Part shown: piece by piece, positions 43,615 through 52,218 of the stretch | Numbering within the stretch: the stretch's first letter is position 1 | How the letters are laid out: each line of letters opens with the position of its first letter | From: Streptomyces sp. NBC_00683 | GTDB taxonomy: Bacteria; Actinomycetota; Actinomycetes; Streptomycetales; Streptomycetaceae | Reading direction: 5' to 3' | NCBI RefSeq assembly: GCF_036226745.1 | Contig: NZ_CP109013.1 | Span: 1,984,001 to 2,048,000 of the forward strand | Length of the DNA stretch: 64,000 bases | Made by a program: the position numbers and the translations under genes | The notes under the pieces: generated by a model | The model's database searches: none | Seen by the model: the letters and a program-made list of their open reading frames with translations, nothing else | What the model was told of the DNA's origin: nothing

Positions 43615-44706
43615 GTGTCGTCCTCCACCGCCGTGCCGGGGCAGAGCCCCATAGCCGAAACGGCCCCGCAGTCCTTGTGCGCCCTCGAGCCGCGCGTCCC
43701 CGCCGACCGCCTGGTCGCGGAGATGGTGCCGCCACCGCGCTTCGACTCGGTGCGTTTCGATACGTACGTACCCGACCCGAACCAGCCGAGCCAGACCGAG
43801 GCGGTCAAGGTCCTCGGCGAGTTCGCCGGCGGGCTCGGCGGCGCGCACGCCACCGGCGCGGGCAGGCGCAAGTGGTTCAGCAAGAAGCCCACGCCGCCCA
43901 CCGGCCCTCGGGGTGTCTACCTCGACGGCGGCTACGGCGTCGGCAAGACCCACCTGCTGGCCTCGCTCTGGCACGCCACTCCGGCCGCCCCCTCGCTCAA
44001 GGCCTTCGGCACGTTCGTCGAACTGACGAATCTGGTCGGTGCGCTGGGCTTCCAGCAGACCGTTCAGACCCTGAGCGGCCACCGGCTCCTGTGCATCGAC
44101 GAATTCGAACTGGATGACCCGGGCGACACGGTCCTGGTGTCGTCGCTGCTCAGCAGGCTCGTCGAGGCGGGTGTCGCGCTGGCCGCCACCTCGAACACCC
44201 TGCCCGGCAAGCTCGGCGAGGGCCGTTTCGCCTCCGCCGACTTCCTCCGCGAGATCCAGGGGCTTTCCTCGCACTTCCGGCCGTTGCGGATCGACGGCGA
44301 GGACTACCGTCACCGCGGGCTGCCCGAGGCCCCGCCGCCGTACTCCGACGAGCAGGTCACCCGGGCCGCGTACGCCACCCCGGGCGCCGCCCTGGACGAC
44401 TTCCCCGGCCTGCTCGACCACCTCGCCCGGGTCCATCCGAGCCGCTACGGAGCACTGACGGACGGCATCACGGCGGTCTGCCTGACCGATGTGCAGCCGG
44501 TGCCGGACCAGTCGACGGCCCTGCGTCTGGTGGTGCTCGCGGACCGGCTGTACGACCGTGAGGTCCCGGTGCTCGCGTCCGGTCTTCCGTTCGACCAGCT
44601 GTTCAGCGACGAGATGCTGAACGGCGGGTACCGGAAGAAGTACTTCCGGGCGATCTCCCGGCTGACGGCACTGGCGCGTGACGCAAAGGGACTGGTGGCG
44701 CAGTAG
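43615..44706 (+). CDS. zapE: Cell division protein ZapE (AFG1-like ATPase)
   Basis: A 363-residue AFG1/ZapE ATPase. The family start RFDTYVPDPNQPSQ is followed by Walker A GGYGVGKTH (K111) and Walker B LLCIDEFEL (D162-E163). FELDDPGD and the TSNTLP sensor are also present. ZapE destabilises FtsZ polymers in E. coli; the Streptomyces role is not established. GTG start with GGTGGAG upstream. Confidence 0.92.
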   Translation: MSSSTAVPGQSPIAETAPQSLCALEPRVPADRLVAEMVPPPRFDSVRFDTYVPDPNQPSQTEAVKVLGEFAGGLGGAHATGAGRRKWFSKKPTPPTGPRGVYLDGGYGVGKTHLLASLWHATPAAPSLKAFGTFVELTNLVGALGFQQTVQTLSGHRLLCIDEFELDDPGDTVLVSSLLSRLVEAGVALAATSNTLPGKLGEGRFASADFLREIQGLSSHFRPLRIDGEDYRHRGLPEAPPPYSDEQVTRAAYATPGAALDDFPGLLDHLARVHPSRYGALTDGITAVCLTDVQPVPDQSTALRLVVLADRLYDREVPVLASGLPFDQLFSDEMLNGGYRKKYFRAISRLTALARDAKGLVAQ

Positions 44707-44712
44707 GTTCGT

Positions 44713-44755
44713 GGGCGTACCGCGTACGAGGAGCCTCACGGCACCGCGTACGCCC
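44713..44755 (+). terminator. Possible terminator of zapE
   Basis: GGGCGTACCGCG (44713-44724) pairs with CGCGTACGCCC (44745-44755) with one bulged base and a 20-nt loop. No T-tract follows, as is common in Streptomyces. Confidence 0.45.
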
Positions 44756-44790
44756 CGTATATCCGCGCACACCGTTTGAAGGGATCCAGC

Positions 44791-45216
44791 ATGGCTACCA
44801 CGCGTCAGGCGCACACGGTCTGGGAAGGCAACCTGCTCGAGGGCAAGGGCGTTGTCACCCTCGACTCCTCCGGGATCGGGGAGTACCCGGTCTCCTGGCC
44901 CTCCCGCGCGGAGAAGGCGAACGGCAAGACCAGCCCGGAGGAGCTCATCGCCGCAGCGCACTCCAGCTGCTTCTCGATGGCTCTGTCCAACGGCCTGGCC
45001 AAGGCGGGCACCCCGCCGACCAAGCTGAACACCCAGGCGGAGGTCACCTTCCAGCCCGGTACCGGCATCACCGGCATCCACCTCACCGTGGAGGGCGAGG
45101 TCCCGGGTCTGGACGAGGCGGGCTTCGTGAAGGCCGCCGAGGACGCCAAGGTGAACTGCCCGGTCAGCCAGGCGCTGACGGGCACGACGATCACGCTCAG
45201 CGCTTCGCTGGCCTGA
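44791..45216 (+). CDS. OsmC/Ohr-family peroxidase
   Basis: A 141-residue OsmC-type thiol peroxidase that detoxifies organic hydroperoxides. The two reactive cysteines are C60 in AAHSSCFSMAL and C123 in VNCPVSQAL, with a TSPEELIAAAHSSC helix between the usual Glu and Cys. The start ATG at 44791 follows GAAGGGA. It stands alone, followed by a hairpin at 45227-45251. Confidence 0.93.
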   Translation: MATTRQAHTVWEGNLLEGKGVVTLDSSGIGEYPVSWPSRAEKANGKTSPEELIAAAHSSCFSMALSNGLAKAGTPPTKLNTQAEVTFQPGTGITGIHLTVEGEVPGLDEAGFVKAAEDAKVNCPVSQALTGTTITLSASLA

Positions 45217-45226
45217 TCCCACCTGT

Positions 45227-45251
45227 CCCGGGGGCCACATCCGTCCCCGGG
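45227..45251 (+). terminator. Possible terminator of the osmC-like gene
   Basis: Stem CCCGGGG (45227-45233) and CCCCGGG (45245-45251) with an 11-nt loop, 10 bp after the stop codon. No T-tract. Confidence 0.4.
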
Positions 45252-45350
45252 CCACATCGAGGCACAGTGGCCCGCATGGTTCCCGCGAGACACTACGCGT
45301 GGTACACACATGCGGGTCACTTCACCTGTCCGCCAACAGGGAGTTGCCTC

Positions 45351-46733
45351 ATGTCATCAGCATCAGTACCTGAAGGACGCGCAACACGACGACAGGTCCT
45401 GGCCGGCACCGGCGCGACCGCCGCCTCGATCGCCTTCGCCGGGGCTTTCACCGAGCTCTTCGCCGGCACCGCCGCCGCCCGGGGCCACGGCGACTACGGC
45501 CCCCTCGTGCCCGACCCCGACGGCCTGCTCGACCTGCCGAGAGGTTTCCGCTACCGGGTCCTCTCCCGGGAGGGTGAGCCCCTTCTCTCCGGCGAGGGCC
45601 TGGTCCCGAGCAATCACGACGGCATGGCCGCCTTCGCGGGCCGCCGGGGCCGGGTACACCTCGTGCGCAACCACGAGAACCGGCCCACCGGCAAGATCGG
45701 CGTACCGACGGTCGAGGGCCTCACGTACGACCCGACGGGCAAGGGCGGCTGTACGGCCCTGGAGCTCGACAGCCGGGGGAACGTCCTCGGGGAGCGCGTC
45801 GCCATCGCCGGTACGGCGGTCAACTGCGCGGGCGGGCCCACCCCGTGGAACACGTGGCTGACCTGCGAGGAGACCGAGGACAAGGCCGGCACCAACGGCT
45901 ACACCAAGGACCACGGGTTCATCTTCGAGGTGGACGGCGCCGATCCGCGCCGCACCGGAGCCGTACCGCTGACCGCGATGGGCCGCTTCCAGCACGAGGC
46001 GATCGCGGTCGACCCGAAGAACGGGATCGTGTACGAGACCGAGGACGCGTTCCAGCAGCCGTTCGGGCTCTTCTACCGCTTCCTCCCCGAGAAGCCGCTC
46101 GGCGGCACGGGCTCGCTGCGGGCGGGGGGCGCGCTCGAAGCAATGCGGGTGCCCGGGGTACCCGACCTGTCCGTCGTCCAGGAGACCGGGACGAGCTTCG
46201 ACCGGATCGAGTGGGTGCCCGTCCCCGATCCGCAGGCCGTCGCGACTCCGATCCGGCTGCAGGACTTCGGACCGAAGGGCATCACGCACGCCCAGAAGCT
46301 GGAGGGCTGCTACTGGGGCGGTTCGTCCGTCTACTTCGTCTCCAGTTTCGCCCACAGTTCGGAGGGGTCGGCCGCCGACCACTTCGGCCAGGTCTGGCGG
46401 TACGAGCCGAAGCGGCGCCGGCTCACGCTGGTGGTGATCTTCGGCCCGGACTCGGACATCCAGCTGCCCGGCGAGTCCCCGGACAACATCTGCCTGGCCG
46501 CCGACGGCGGGCTGATGGTGTGCGAGGACGGCGGCGGCGCACAGCATGTCCTCGGGGTGACACGGCGCGGCGAGGTCTATCCGATGGCGCGGGGGCGGCA
46601 GAACATCGGGACGCCCGAGGAGCCGGAGTGGGGCGAATTCGCCGGGGTGACGTTCTCGCCGGACGGCGGAACGATGTTCGTGAACTGCTACACGCCGGGG
46701 ACGACCTTCGCCGTGACGGGCCCCTGGCGCTGA
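45351..46733 (+). CDS. PhoX-type alkaline phosphatase (DUF839), Tat-exported
   Basis: A 460-residue secreted protein. A twin-arginine signal (ATRRQVLAGTGATAASIAFA, residues 11-30) ends near residue 43. The mature part has the PhoX/DUF839 signature segments: HLVRNHENRP, NCAGGPTPWNTWLTCEETE, GRFQHEAIAVDP and SPDNICLAADGGLMVCEDGG. These bind the calcium/iron cofactor and phosphate in PhoX enzymes. The protein should hydrolyse phosphate esters outside the cell. The ATG at 45351 opens directly on the signal peptide. Two strong hairpins follow the gene. Confidence 0.9.
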   Translation: MSSASVPEGRATRRQVLAGTGATAASIAFAGAFTELFAGTAAARGHGDYGPLVPDPDGLLDLPRGFRYRVLSREGEPLLSGEGLVPSNHDGMAAFAGRRGRVHLVRNHENRPTGKIGVPTVEGLTYDPTGKGGCTALELDSRGNVLGERVAIAGTAVNCAGGPTPWNTWLTCEETEDKAGTNGYTKDHGFIFEVDGADPRRTGAVPLTAMGRFQHEAIAVDPKNGIVYETEDAFQQPFGLFYRFLPEKPLGGTGSLRAGGALEAMRVPGVPDLSVVQETGTSFDRIEWVPVPDPQAVATPIRLQDFGPKGITHAQKLEGCYWGGSSVYFVSSFAHSSEGSAADHFGQVWRYEPKRRRLTLVVIFGPDSDIQLPGESPDNICLAADGGLMVCEDGGGAQHVLGVTRRGEVYPMARGRQNIGTPEEPEWGEFAGVTFSPDGGTMFVNCYTPGTTFAVTGPWR

Positions 46734-46746
46734 GCGACCGGTAGCG

Positions 46747-46786
46747 CGACCGGGGCCGGGCGGCATCCGCTGCCCGGCCCCGGTCG
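46747..46786 (+). terminator. Strong hairpin terminator after the PhoX gene
   Basis: A perfect 15-bp stem (46747-46761 with 46772-46786) with a 10-nt loop begins 13 bp after the stop codon. It is all G/C apart from two A/T pairs and lacks a T-tract, like many Streptomyces terminators. Confidence 0.75.
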
Positions 46787-46792
46787 TGTGCG

Positions 46793-46834
46793 CTCCGCCC
46801 CCGACGGCTCGGAGCCGAGCCGTCGGGGGCGGAG
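46793..46834. terminator. Second tandem hairpin, near-perfect palindrome
   Basis: The 20-base arm 46793-46812 is exactly complementary to 46815-46834 with only two unpaired bases, 6 bp after the first hairpin. It is symmetrical and could also work on the other strand. The start of the next plus-strand gene is 43 bp away, so a regulatory role is possible. Confidence 0.6.
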
Positions 46835-46877
46835 TGCCGTGAAGGAATGCTGACCGCCCATCAGCTAGCGTCCTTCA

Positions 46878-47759
46878 GTGATCAAATCTGTTCGTACGAT
46901 GACCATGCTGGCGGTTCTGGGGGCGGTGCTCGCCGGCTGCGGGAACCCGGAGGCCACCCGCACCCAGACCCTCACGCCGCCGTCGCCGGCCCCGAGCCAC
47001 GCGGCGAAGGCGCAGGGCACGCGGACGAAGCCGCCCACGATGGCTCCGGGGCCGGCCGGGCTGACTCCCGTCTTCGAGCGCCGCTCCGGCGGATCCGGGG
47101 ACAGGAGCGGCAAGGCAGGCAAGGCCGACAAGGTCGTGGCGCTCACCTTCGACGCGGACATGACGGCAGATCAGGGTCAGCGCGCCGCCGCGGGCGAGCA
47201 CTTCGACAACCCGGGTCTGATCACGCTGCTGCGTCGGCTGAAGGTGCCGTCGACGGTCTTCATGACCGGACGGTGGGCCCAGGAGTACCCGGTCCAGGCC
47301 CGCTCGATCGGCACGGACCCGCTGTTCGAGGTCGCCAACCACTCGTACAGCCACTACGCCTTCTCCTCCCCCTGCTACGGGCTGCCGACCGTCGCGAAGG
47401 GCGACATGCGCGGCGAGGTGGAGCGGGCGTTCACCGCGATCCGGAAGACGGGGGCGCGCAATGTCGTGCCGTACTTCCGCTTCCCCGGCGGCTGTTACGA
47501 CGACGCCTCGCTGAAGGCCCTGGCGGCCACCGGGGTGACGGCGGTCCAGTGGGACGTCGTCAGCGGCGACGCGTTCGCCACGGACGCGGACGCGGTGGCC
47601 GAGCAGGTACTGGCGGGCGTGAAGCCGGGCTCGCTGGTCGTCATGCACTGCACGCGCAGCGCGGCGCCCGTCACCGACGAAGCCGTGCGGCGTGTGGTCC
47701 CCGAGCTGCGCGCGCGGGGGTACCGCTTCGTCAAGGTCTCCGAGCTGATGCGGGGCTGA
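46878..47759 (+). CDS. Polysaccharide deacetylase (NodB-type) lipoprotein
   Basis: A 293-residue lipoprotein: signal helix MTMLAVLGAVLAGC with lipobox LAGC (C21), a Pro/Lys linker, then a NodB domain (about 85-293). Catalytic motifs are LTFDAD (D92, D94; motif 1), HSYSH (H155, H159; metal ligands) and RFPGG (201-205; motif 3). It should remove acetyl or similar groups from cell-wall or extracellular polysaccharide on the outer membrane face. The GTG at 46878 lies 6 bp after TAGCGT and has no Shine-Dalgarno site, so a leaderless mRNA is possible; ATG 46899 is the alternative. Confidence 0.88.
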   Translation: MIKSVRTMTMLAVLGAVLAGCGNPEATRTQTLTPPSPAPSHAAKAQGTRTKPPTMAPGPAGLTPVFERRSGGSGDRSGKAGKADKVVALTFDADMTADQGQRAAAGEHFDNPGLITLLRRLKVPSTVFMTGRWAQEYPVQARSIGTDPLFEVANHSYSHYAFSSPCYGLPTVAKGDMRGEVERAFTAIRKTGARNVVPYFRFPGGCYDDASLKALAATGVTAVQWDVVSGDAFATDADAVAEQVLAGVKPGSLVVMHCTRSAAPVTDEAVRRVVPELRARGYRFVKVSELMRG

Positions 47760-47768
47760 GAACCGGCG

Positions 47769-47948
47769 TCAGCCCGAGCAGGCGGCGCGCCCCGCCTCCT
47801 GCCACTCGCAGACGGGGCAGAGGGTGCTGCCCTTCGTCGACTCCGGGTACTCGGTCGGCTTCCGGCACAGCACGCACTCGGCCCACGGCGGGCCCGCGTC
47901 GACGGGTACGGGGGCCGGCGCGGGCGTCTCGCAGTACGCATCGTCCAT
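47769..47948 (-). CDS. Small zinc-ribbon protein
   Basis: A 59-residue protein with a Pro/Ala-rich start and two CxxC pairs (ECVLCRK and LCPVCEW) that form a zinc ribbon, with a further Cys near the end. The ATG at 47948 lies 14 bp after the ABC transporter gene, so it is likely the last cistron of that operon. No function is recognised. It converges with the deacetylase gene, the stops being 9 bp apart. Confidence 0.7.
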   Translation of the reverse strand: MDDAYCETPAPAPVPVDAGPPWAECVLCRKPTEYPESTKGSTLCPVCEWQEAGRAACSG

Positions 47949-47962
47949 GGCTGCGAGCGTAC

Positions 47963-49729
47963 TCACCCGCGCAGCGAAGTGAGCCGGGAGGTGACGGCGG
48001 CCACCGCCGCCGCGATGACAGCGGCCCCGGCCAGCGGCAGGACGGGCACCGGGACCGTCCCGGCCGACGAACCGGTGACCAGGCTCGTCACGGCGTACCT
48101 CGCAGGTGAGCCGGGGGCCACCAGGGCGAGCAGGCTGCCGGACACGGTGGCGGCCAGTGACCAGCCGCGGTGGTGCAGCAGCGGCCGGGAACAGAGCGCT
48201 CCGACCGCCGCTCCCAGCAGGGCGCAGCAGACGGCGGCGAGCAGTCCGGCGCAGGCGGCGGGCAGAATCGGTATGTCGACAGTGTTGTCGGTGCTGACCG
48301 GTTTGCTGATGAGGAGCACGACCCCGTCGGCCACGACGCCCAGGGCCAGTGCGGATCCGAGGGCGGTGAGCAGCGCGGCGCAGTGGACCCGCGACTGCCC
48401 GGCGGCGGCGGCCGCGACCGTCCGGGCGGCGGGCGGCTCCTGGGTGACGCAGAGCCGGACGAACCACGCGGCGACGGGCAGCAGCGCGGCGGCCGCGTAA
48501 CCGAGCGAGTCCAGCAGGGGCTGCCCGGCGCGCACACCGACGCCGAGGAAGGCCGCGTAGAGGAGGACGGGCGCGAGCCAGCGCTGCGAGCGCACCAGCA
48601 GTGCGGCCTGATAGCGCATCAGGGCGGTCGTGGCGCCCCGGCGCGCGGGGCGGGACCCCGGGGACGCTGCGATGGACGGGATCGGGTCAGGGGCCAGGGC
48701 AGGGTCAGGGGCCAGGTCCGGCGCCGCGGCCACAGCAAGGTCCGTCGCCGCACCGCGGTCCGGGGCCGAAGCCGTGTCCGGGGCCGAAGCCAGGTCCGGA
48801 GTCGAAGCCAGGTCCGGGCCCCATCCTCGGCCCGGTGCCGCAACCCGGTCCGCGTCCCGTTCCCCCGTGCCGGCCGCGTTCGTGAGCGGGATCGGCGCGA
48901 CCCCTGCGATGTGCCAGGGCGGGCGGGCCGAGAGCAGGGCCCGCAGGGCAGCGTCCGAGTGTGCCGCCGCAACGGTGAGGCGCACCCGTCCCTCGGTGTC
49001 GCCCCCGGTCCGGTCCACGGCGAGCGCACCCCGGAGTCCGGGCGGGAGGGACCCGCCCGCAGGCCCTGTCGCGTCGATGCGGACACGGGGGCCGGGCTGT
49101 TCGAGCGGCGGCGCCGGAAGCCCCGCCGGGGCGAGGGTGCGGCCTTCCAGCCGGTACGCGGCATCGACGCCGTCGGCCAACCGGCGCGGATCGTGGTCGA
49201 CGAAGACGACGGTGGCTCCCGCCAGGACCCGCGCGCCGACGGCCCGGTCCAGTTCGCCCCGGGCCTCGGTGTCCAGGCCCGTCCATGCCTCGTCCAGGAC
49301 GAGCAGGTCCGGCTCGGCCAGGAGCGCCTGGGCGACGGCGACCTTCTGGCTGGTGCCCTTGGACAGCTCCGCAAGCGGTGTACGGGCGTGCTCCGCCGCA
49401 CCGAAGCGCGTCAGCCACTCCTGAGCACGCGAGGCCGCCTCCGCGGTCCGCAGTCCGTGGATCCGGCCGAGGTGGACGAGGTAGCCGGCCGCCGTGAAGG
49501 GCAGGGCGGCCGGAAAGCGCTCGGGGACGTACGCCGTACGCGGCCTGCCCGTGATCCGCCCCTCGGACGGGGCGTCGATACCGGCGAGCAGCCGCAACAA
49601 GGTCGACTTCCCCGTCCCGTTGGCGCCCTCGATCCGGAGCAGGCCGCGCGCGGGCAGCACCAGGTCGACCCCGCGCAGCACCCAGGGGCCGCGGAGGCCG
49701 TACCTGCGGCCCACCCCGTGGAGGTTCAG
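47963..49729 (-). CDS. ABC transporter with fused ATPase and membrane domains
   Basis: About 588 residues. The ATPase domain (1-200) has Walker A EGANGTGKSTLL, signature ELSKGTSQKVAVAQ, Walker B LLVLDEAWTGLD and a switch His (VDHD). A low-complexity Asp/Ala/Pro linker (about 300-370) follows, then six or so hydrophobic segments forming a permease-like half. The start is uncertain: CTG 49729 would overlap the AIM24 stop as CTGA behind GGAGAAGG, while the first conventional codon is GTG 49714. Substrate unknown; fused half-transporters of this kind usually act as dimers. Confidence 0.8.
   Translation of the reverse strand: MNLHGVGRRYGLRGPWVLRGVDLVLPARGLLRIEGANGTGKSTLLRLLAGIDAPSEGRITGRPRTAYVPERFPAALPFTAAGYLVHLGRIHGLRTAEAASRAQEWLTRFGAAEHARTPLAELSKGTSQKVAVAQALLAEPDLLVLDEAWTGLDTEARGELDRAVGARVLAGATVVFVDHDPRRLADGVDAAYRLEGRTLAPAGLPAPPLEQPGPRVRIDATGPAGGSLPPGLRGALAVDRTGGDTEGRVRLTVAAAHSDAALRALLSARPPWHIAGVAPIPLTNAAGTGERDADRVAAPGRGWGPDLASTPDLASAPDTASAPDRGAATDLAVAAAPDLAPDPALAPDPIPSIAASPGSRPARRGATTALMRYQAALLVRSQRWLAPVLLYAAFLGVGVRAGQPLLDSLGYAAAALLPVAAWFVRLCVTQEPPAARTVAAAAAGQSRVHCAALLTALGSALALGVVADGVVLLISKPVSTDNTVDIPILPAACAGLLAAVCCALLGAAVGALCSRPLLHHRGWSLAATVSGSLLALVAPGSPARYAVTSLVTGSSAGTVPVPVLPLAGAAVIAAAVAAVTSRLTSLRG
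48683..48822 (-). repeat. In-frame repeat encoding the ABC transporter linker
   Basis: Tandem, imperfect units of about 18 bp (GGTCCGGGGCCGAAGCC-like) encode alternating PDLAS/PDTAS/PDLAPDP peptides. They join the ATPase and membrane halves and probably vary in copy number between strains. Confidence 0.65.
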
Positions 49730-50403
49730 TTGGCCGACGCCTTCTCCGGCTTGAGCTCGCTGGGCCGTACGATCACGAACCCCTCGCCCTGGAGCATCAG
49801 CTGGACGGCCTCGCCCGAACCGCCGCGCACCATGGATCCGAAGCTCTGCGAGCGGTGCAGCGAGGTGGAGAGCTGGGCGCTCCAGCCGACGACCGCGTCC
49901 GTGTCGACGTACACGGGCTGCTGGGCGGTCACGGGTATCACGATGGGCTGGCCGTCGCAGATCAGGCCGAGCTTGCCGTAGCCGCTGAAGACGCTGTTGA
50001 AGAGGCCGCCGCCGGTCATCCCGGCACCCTTCACGGTCTTGATCTCGTACGAGAGGCTCGCGTCGAAGCAGAGGACGTTGCGGCCGTTGATGGTCAGGAC
50101 GTCGCCCTGCTCCATCTCCACGATGAAGCAGTTGGCCGCCTCGTGGGCGAACCACGCCTCGCCCTGGCCGCGGACCGCCATGAGCGCCAGTCCCTCGCCG
50201 GTGACCGCGCGCTTGAGCATGCCGCCGATGCCCTGGCCCTTGCGTTCGAACTGGAGACTGCCGCGAAAGGCGATCATCGATCCCTGACGCGCGTGCATCT
50301 CACCGTTGACGGCGTACTTGATGGACTTTGCGTTCTGCAGGGACATACCGGGGGCGGTGGCCTGCTGGGCCATGTGCTCGCTGGAAAAGAGATCGCTCTT
50401 CAT
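49726..50403 (-). CDS. AIM24 (TRAP-like) family protein
   Basis: A 225-residue all-beta protein of the AIM24 family. Typical segments are YAVNGEMHARQGSMIAFRG, GLALMAVRGQGEAWFA and GDVLTINGRNVLCFDASLSY. Members occur widely in actinobacteria without a settled function. The ATG at 50403 was preferred to ATG 50412 because only it leaves a usable GAGG spacing. It is the first gene of a probable operon with the ABC transporter, whose start touches its stop codon. Confidence 0.88.
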   Translation of the reverse strand: MKSDLFSSEHMAQQATAPGMSLQNAKSIKYAVNGEMHARQGSMIAFRGSLQFERKGQGIGGMLKRAVTGEGLALMAVRGQGEAWFAHEAANCFIVEMEQGDVLTINGRNVLCFDASLSYEIKTVKGAGMTGGGLFNSVFSGYGKLGLICDGQPIVIPVTAQQPVYVDTDAVVGWSAQLSTSLHRSQSFGSMVRGGSGEAVQLMLQGEGFVIVRPSELKPEKASAN

Positions 50404-50475
50404 GCCGTGCATCCTCACCCGGAGCCCTGCCTTCCGCCAAGAACCGGTTTGCGGGGGCCTGGCAGACTGGACTCC

Positions 50476-51213
50476 GTGAGCAGCGACGACCTTCCCGAGA
50501 CCCTTCCCGCAGATCCCGCGGACAGTCCGTTCCGCACCGAGCCGACGGCGCGCGACGAGGCACCTCAGTTCGTGCTGCCGCTGGTGGTGCACATCGAGAA
50601 GACGGATCCCCCGGCACGCACCGACGCGCTTCGGACGGCCGCCCGCGCGGTGCTCACGATGCTCTCCGACGAACGATCGCTCGGTGAGGGCGAGTGGGCG
50701 CAGCTCATGCGGGACTGGCAGGACGCCCGGATCCGCAAGGTGGTGCGGCGCGCACGCGGTGCGGAGTGGCGCAAGGCGTCCGCGCTGCCCGGGATCACGG
50801 TCACGGGCGAGCAGGCCGAGGTGCGGGTGTTCCCGCCGGTGCCGCTGGACGGCTGGCCGAAGGAGCTGGCCAAGCTCCAGGTGTCGGGAACCGACCTCGA
50901 CGATCCGGAGCCGCCGGCCGCTCCCGACGGTGCCGGCCCAGTGCTCTGGCTGAATCCGGAGCTCGGCATGTCGGCGGGCAAGACGATGGCCCAGGCCGGG
51001 CACGGTGCGCAGCTCGCCTGGTGGGAGCTGTCGGACACGGAGCGCAAGGCGTGGCGGGAGGCGGGTTTCCCTCTCTCCGTGGCCACCCCTGCCCCGGACC
51101 GCTGGCGCGAACTCACCGTGAGCGGACTGCCGGTGGTGCGCGATGCCGGGTTCACCGAGATCGCGCCGGGGTCCTGCACGGTGGTCGCGGACCATCCGGC
51201 ACTGCGCCGCTGA
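50476..51213 (+). CDS. Peptidyl-tRNA hydrolase 2 (PTH2)-like protein
   Basis: A 245-residue protein. The C-terminal 100 residues carry a PTH2-like fold: GMSAGKTMAQAGHGAQLAWW (the conserved Lys/Gln helix) and VVRDAGFTEIAPGSCTVVA (the DAGxT turn). The N-terminal 130 residues are an actinobacterial extension including QFVLPLVVHIEK. Canonical PTH2 is common in archaea and eukaryotes; here a hydrolase role on peptidyl-tRNA is uncertain. GTG start at 50476, divergent from the AIM24 gene. Confidence 0.78.
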   Translation: MSSDDLPETLPADPADSPFRTEPTARDEAPQFVLPLVVHIEKTDPPARTDALRTAARAVLTMLSDERSLGEGEWAQLMRDWQDARIRKVVRRARGAEWRKASALPGITVTGEQAEVRVFPPVPLDGWPKELAKLQVSGTDLDDPEPPAAPDGAGPVLWLNPELGMSAGKTMAQAGHGAQLAWWELSDTERKAWREAGFPLSVATPAPDRWRELTVSGLPVVRDAGFTEIAPGSCTVVADHPALRR

Positions 51214-51359
51214 AGATCACTCGCCCTCCTGCTGAACATCCCTGCGCCGAAATACGTACCTCCGGGTACTGCCGCACCGCCATTACCGACGAGTAGGTTG
51301 AATGACGAGTCAGTTGGCGGTTGGTTCAGAGCTGCCACGTATCGGCCCGGGAGACACTC

Positions 51360-52112
51360 TTGTTGCGACGCATCAACGGAACGGCCCTCATCATCGCGGC
51401 ACTTGTCGCCACACTCGGCGCGCTCGCCTATCCCGTCTGGTCGTACGCCGACCGCTCGGGGACGGGCGAAGCCAATCTGAACGCGTCCAGTGTCGCCACC
51501 CAGTGGGGCCCGCTCTCCGCGACCGACCGGGACTTCCTGGTCAAGGTGCGCCTCGCCGGGCTGTGGGAACTGCCCGCGGGCCAGCAGGCCATCGAGCGCG
51601 CACCGAGCGAGGCGGTGAAGACGGCGGGCGACCACCTGGTGGTCGGGCACACGGATCTGGACCGGCGGGCCCGGGACGTGGCCGCCAAGCTCGGGGTGGA
51701 ACTGCCGAACCAGCCGACGGAACTGCAGCAGGGCTGGCTGCGCGAACTGACGGCGGCGAGCGGCCAGGAGTACGAGCGCAAGTTCGCCAACCTGCTGCGC
51801 AACGCGCACGGCAAGGTCTTCGCGCTGGTCGCCCAGGTCCGGCACACCACGCGCAACTCGCTGATCAGGCAGCTGGCCTCGGACGCCAACCAGACCGTCC
51901 TGGACCACATCACCATGCTGGAGCGCACCGGGTTCGTCGACTTCGACGGACTGGCCCGCGAGGCGGCGGGCGCGTCGACGGCCAGCCCCTCGGGCCCGCC
52001 CGTGTCGGGCAACGGAGTCCCGCAGGTCCCGGTGCCGGTGACGCCGACCGGGGACCAGTCGTTCACCTCGCGCCCGGTGCCGCCCACGATGGAGCCGCTG
52101 CCGCAGCCGTAG
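51360..52112 (+). CDS. DUF4142 domain secreted protein
   Basis: About 250 residues. An N-terminal hydrophobic signal or anchor helix (GTALIIAALVATLGALAYPV) is followed by a four-helix DUF4142 domain with SATDRDFLVKVRLAGLWEL and LDHITMLERTGFVDFDGLA, and a Pro-rich C-terminal tail. DUF4142 domains are ferritin-like bundles, usually exported. The start is TTG 51360 (or 51363), supported by GGGAGA 6 bp upstream; there is no ATG or GTG nearer. Role unknown. It lies 106 bp before the DUF692 gene on the same strand. Confidence 0.8.
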   Translation: MLRRINGTALIIAALVATLGALAYPVWSYADRSGTGEANLNASSVATQWGPLSATDRDFLVKVRLAGLWELPAGQQAIERAPSEAVKTAGDHLVVGHTDLDRRARDVAAKLGVELPNQPTELQQGWLRELTAASGQEYERKFANLLRNAHGKVFALVAQVRHTTRNSLIRQLASDANQTVLDHITMLERTGFVDFDGLAREAAGASTASPSGPPVSGNGVPQVPVPVTPTGDQSFTSRPVPPTMEPLPQP

Positions 52113-52218
52113 CTCCGGGAACCTCAAATCAAGCTCTGAACGTCCCCCTTTTCGGATTCACCGCCGTGTGGCGGGGCCATGACCCCTGCACGAAGCGACG
52201 GACCGAGGAGGGGGACGG

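Noticed and set aside
45301..45345. Possible PHO box before the PhoX gene
   Set aside because: A TTCACCTG-like element is present but not two clean 11-bp direct repeats, so PhoP control is not supported by sequence alone.
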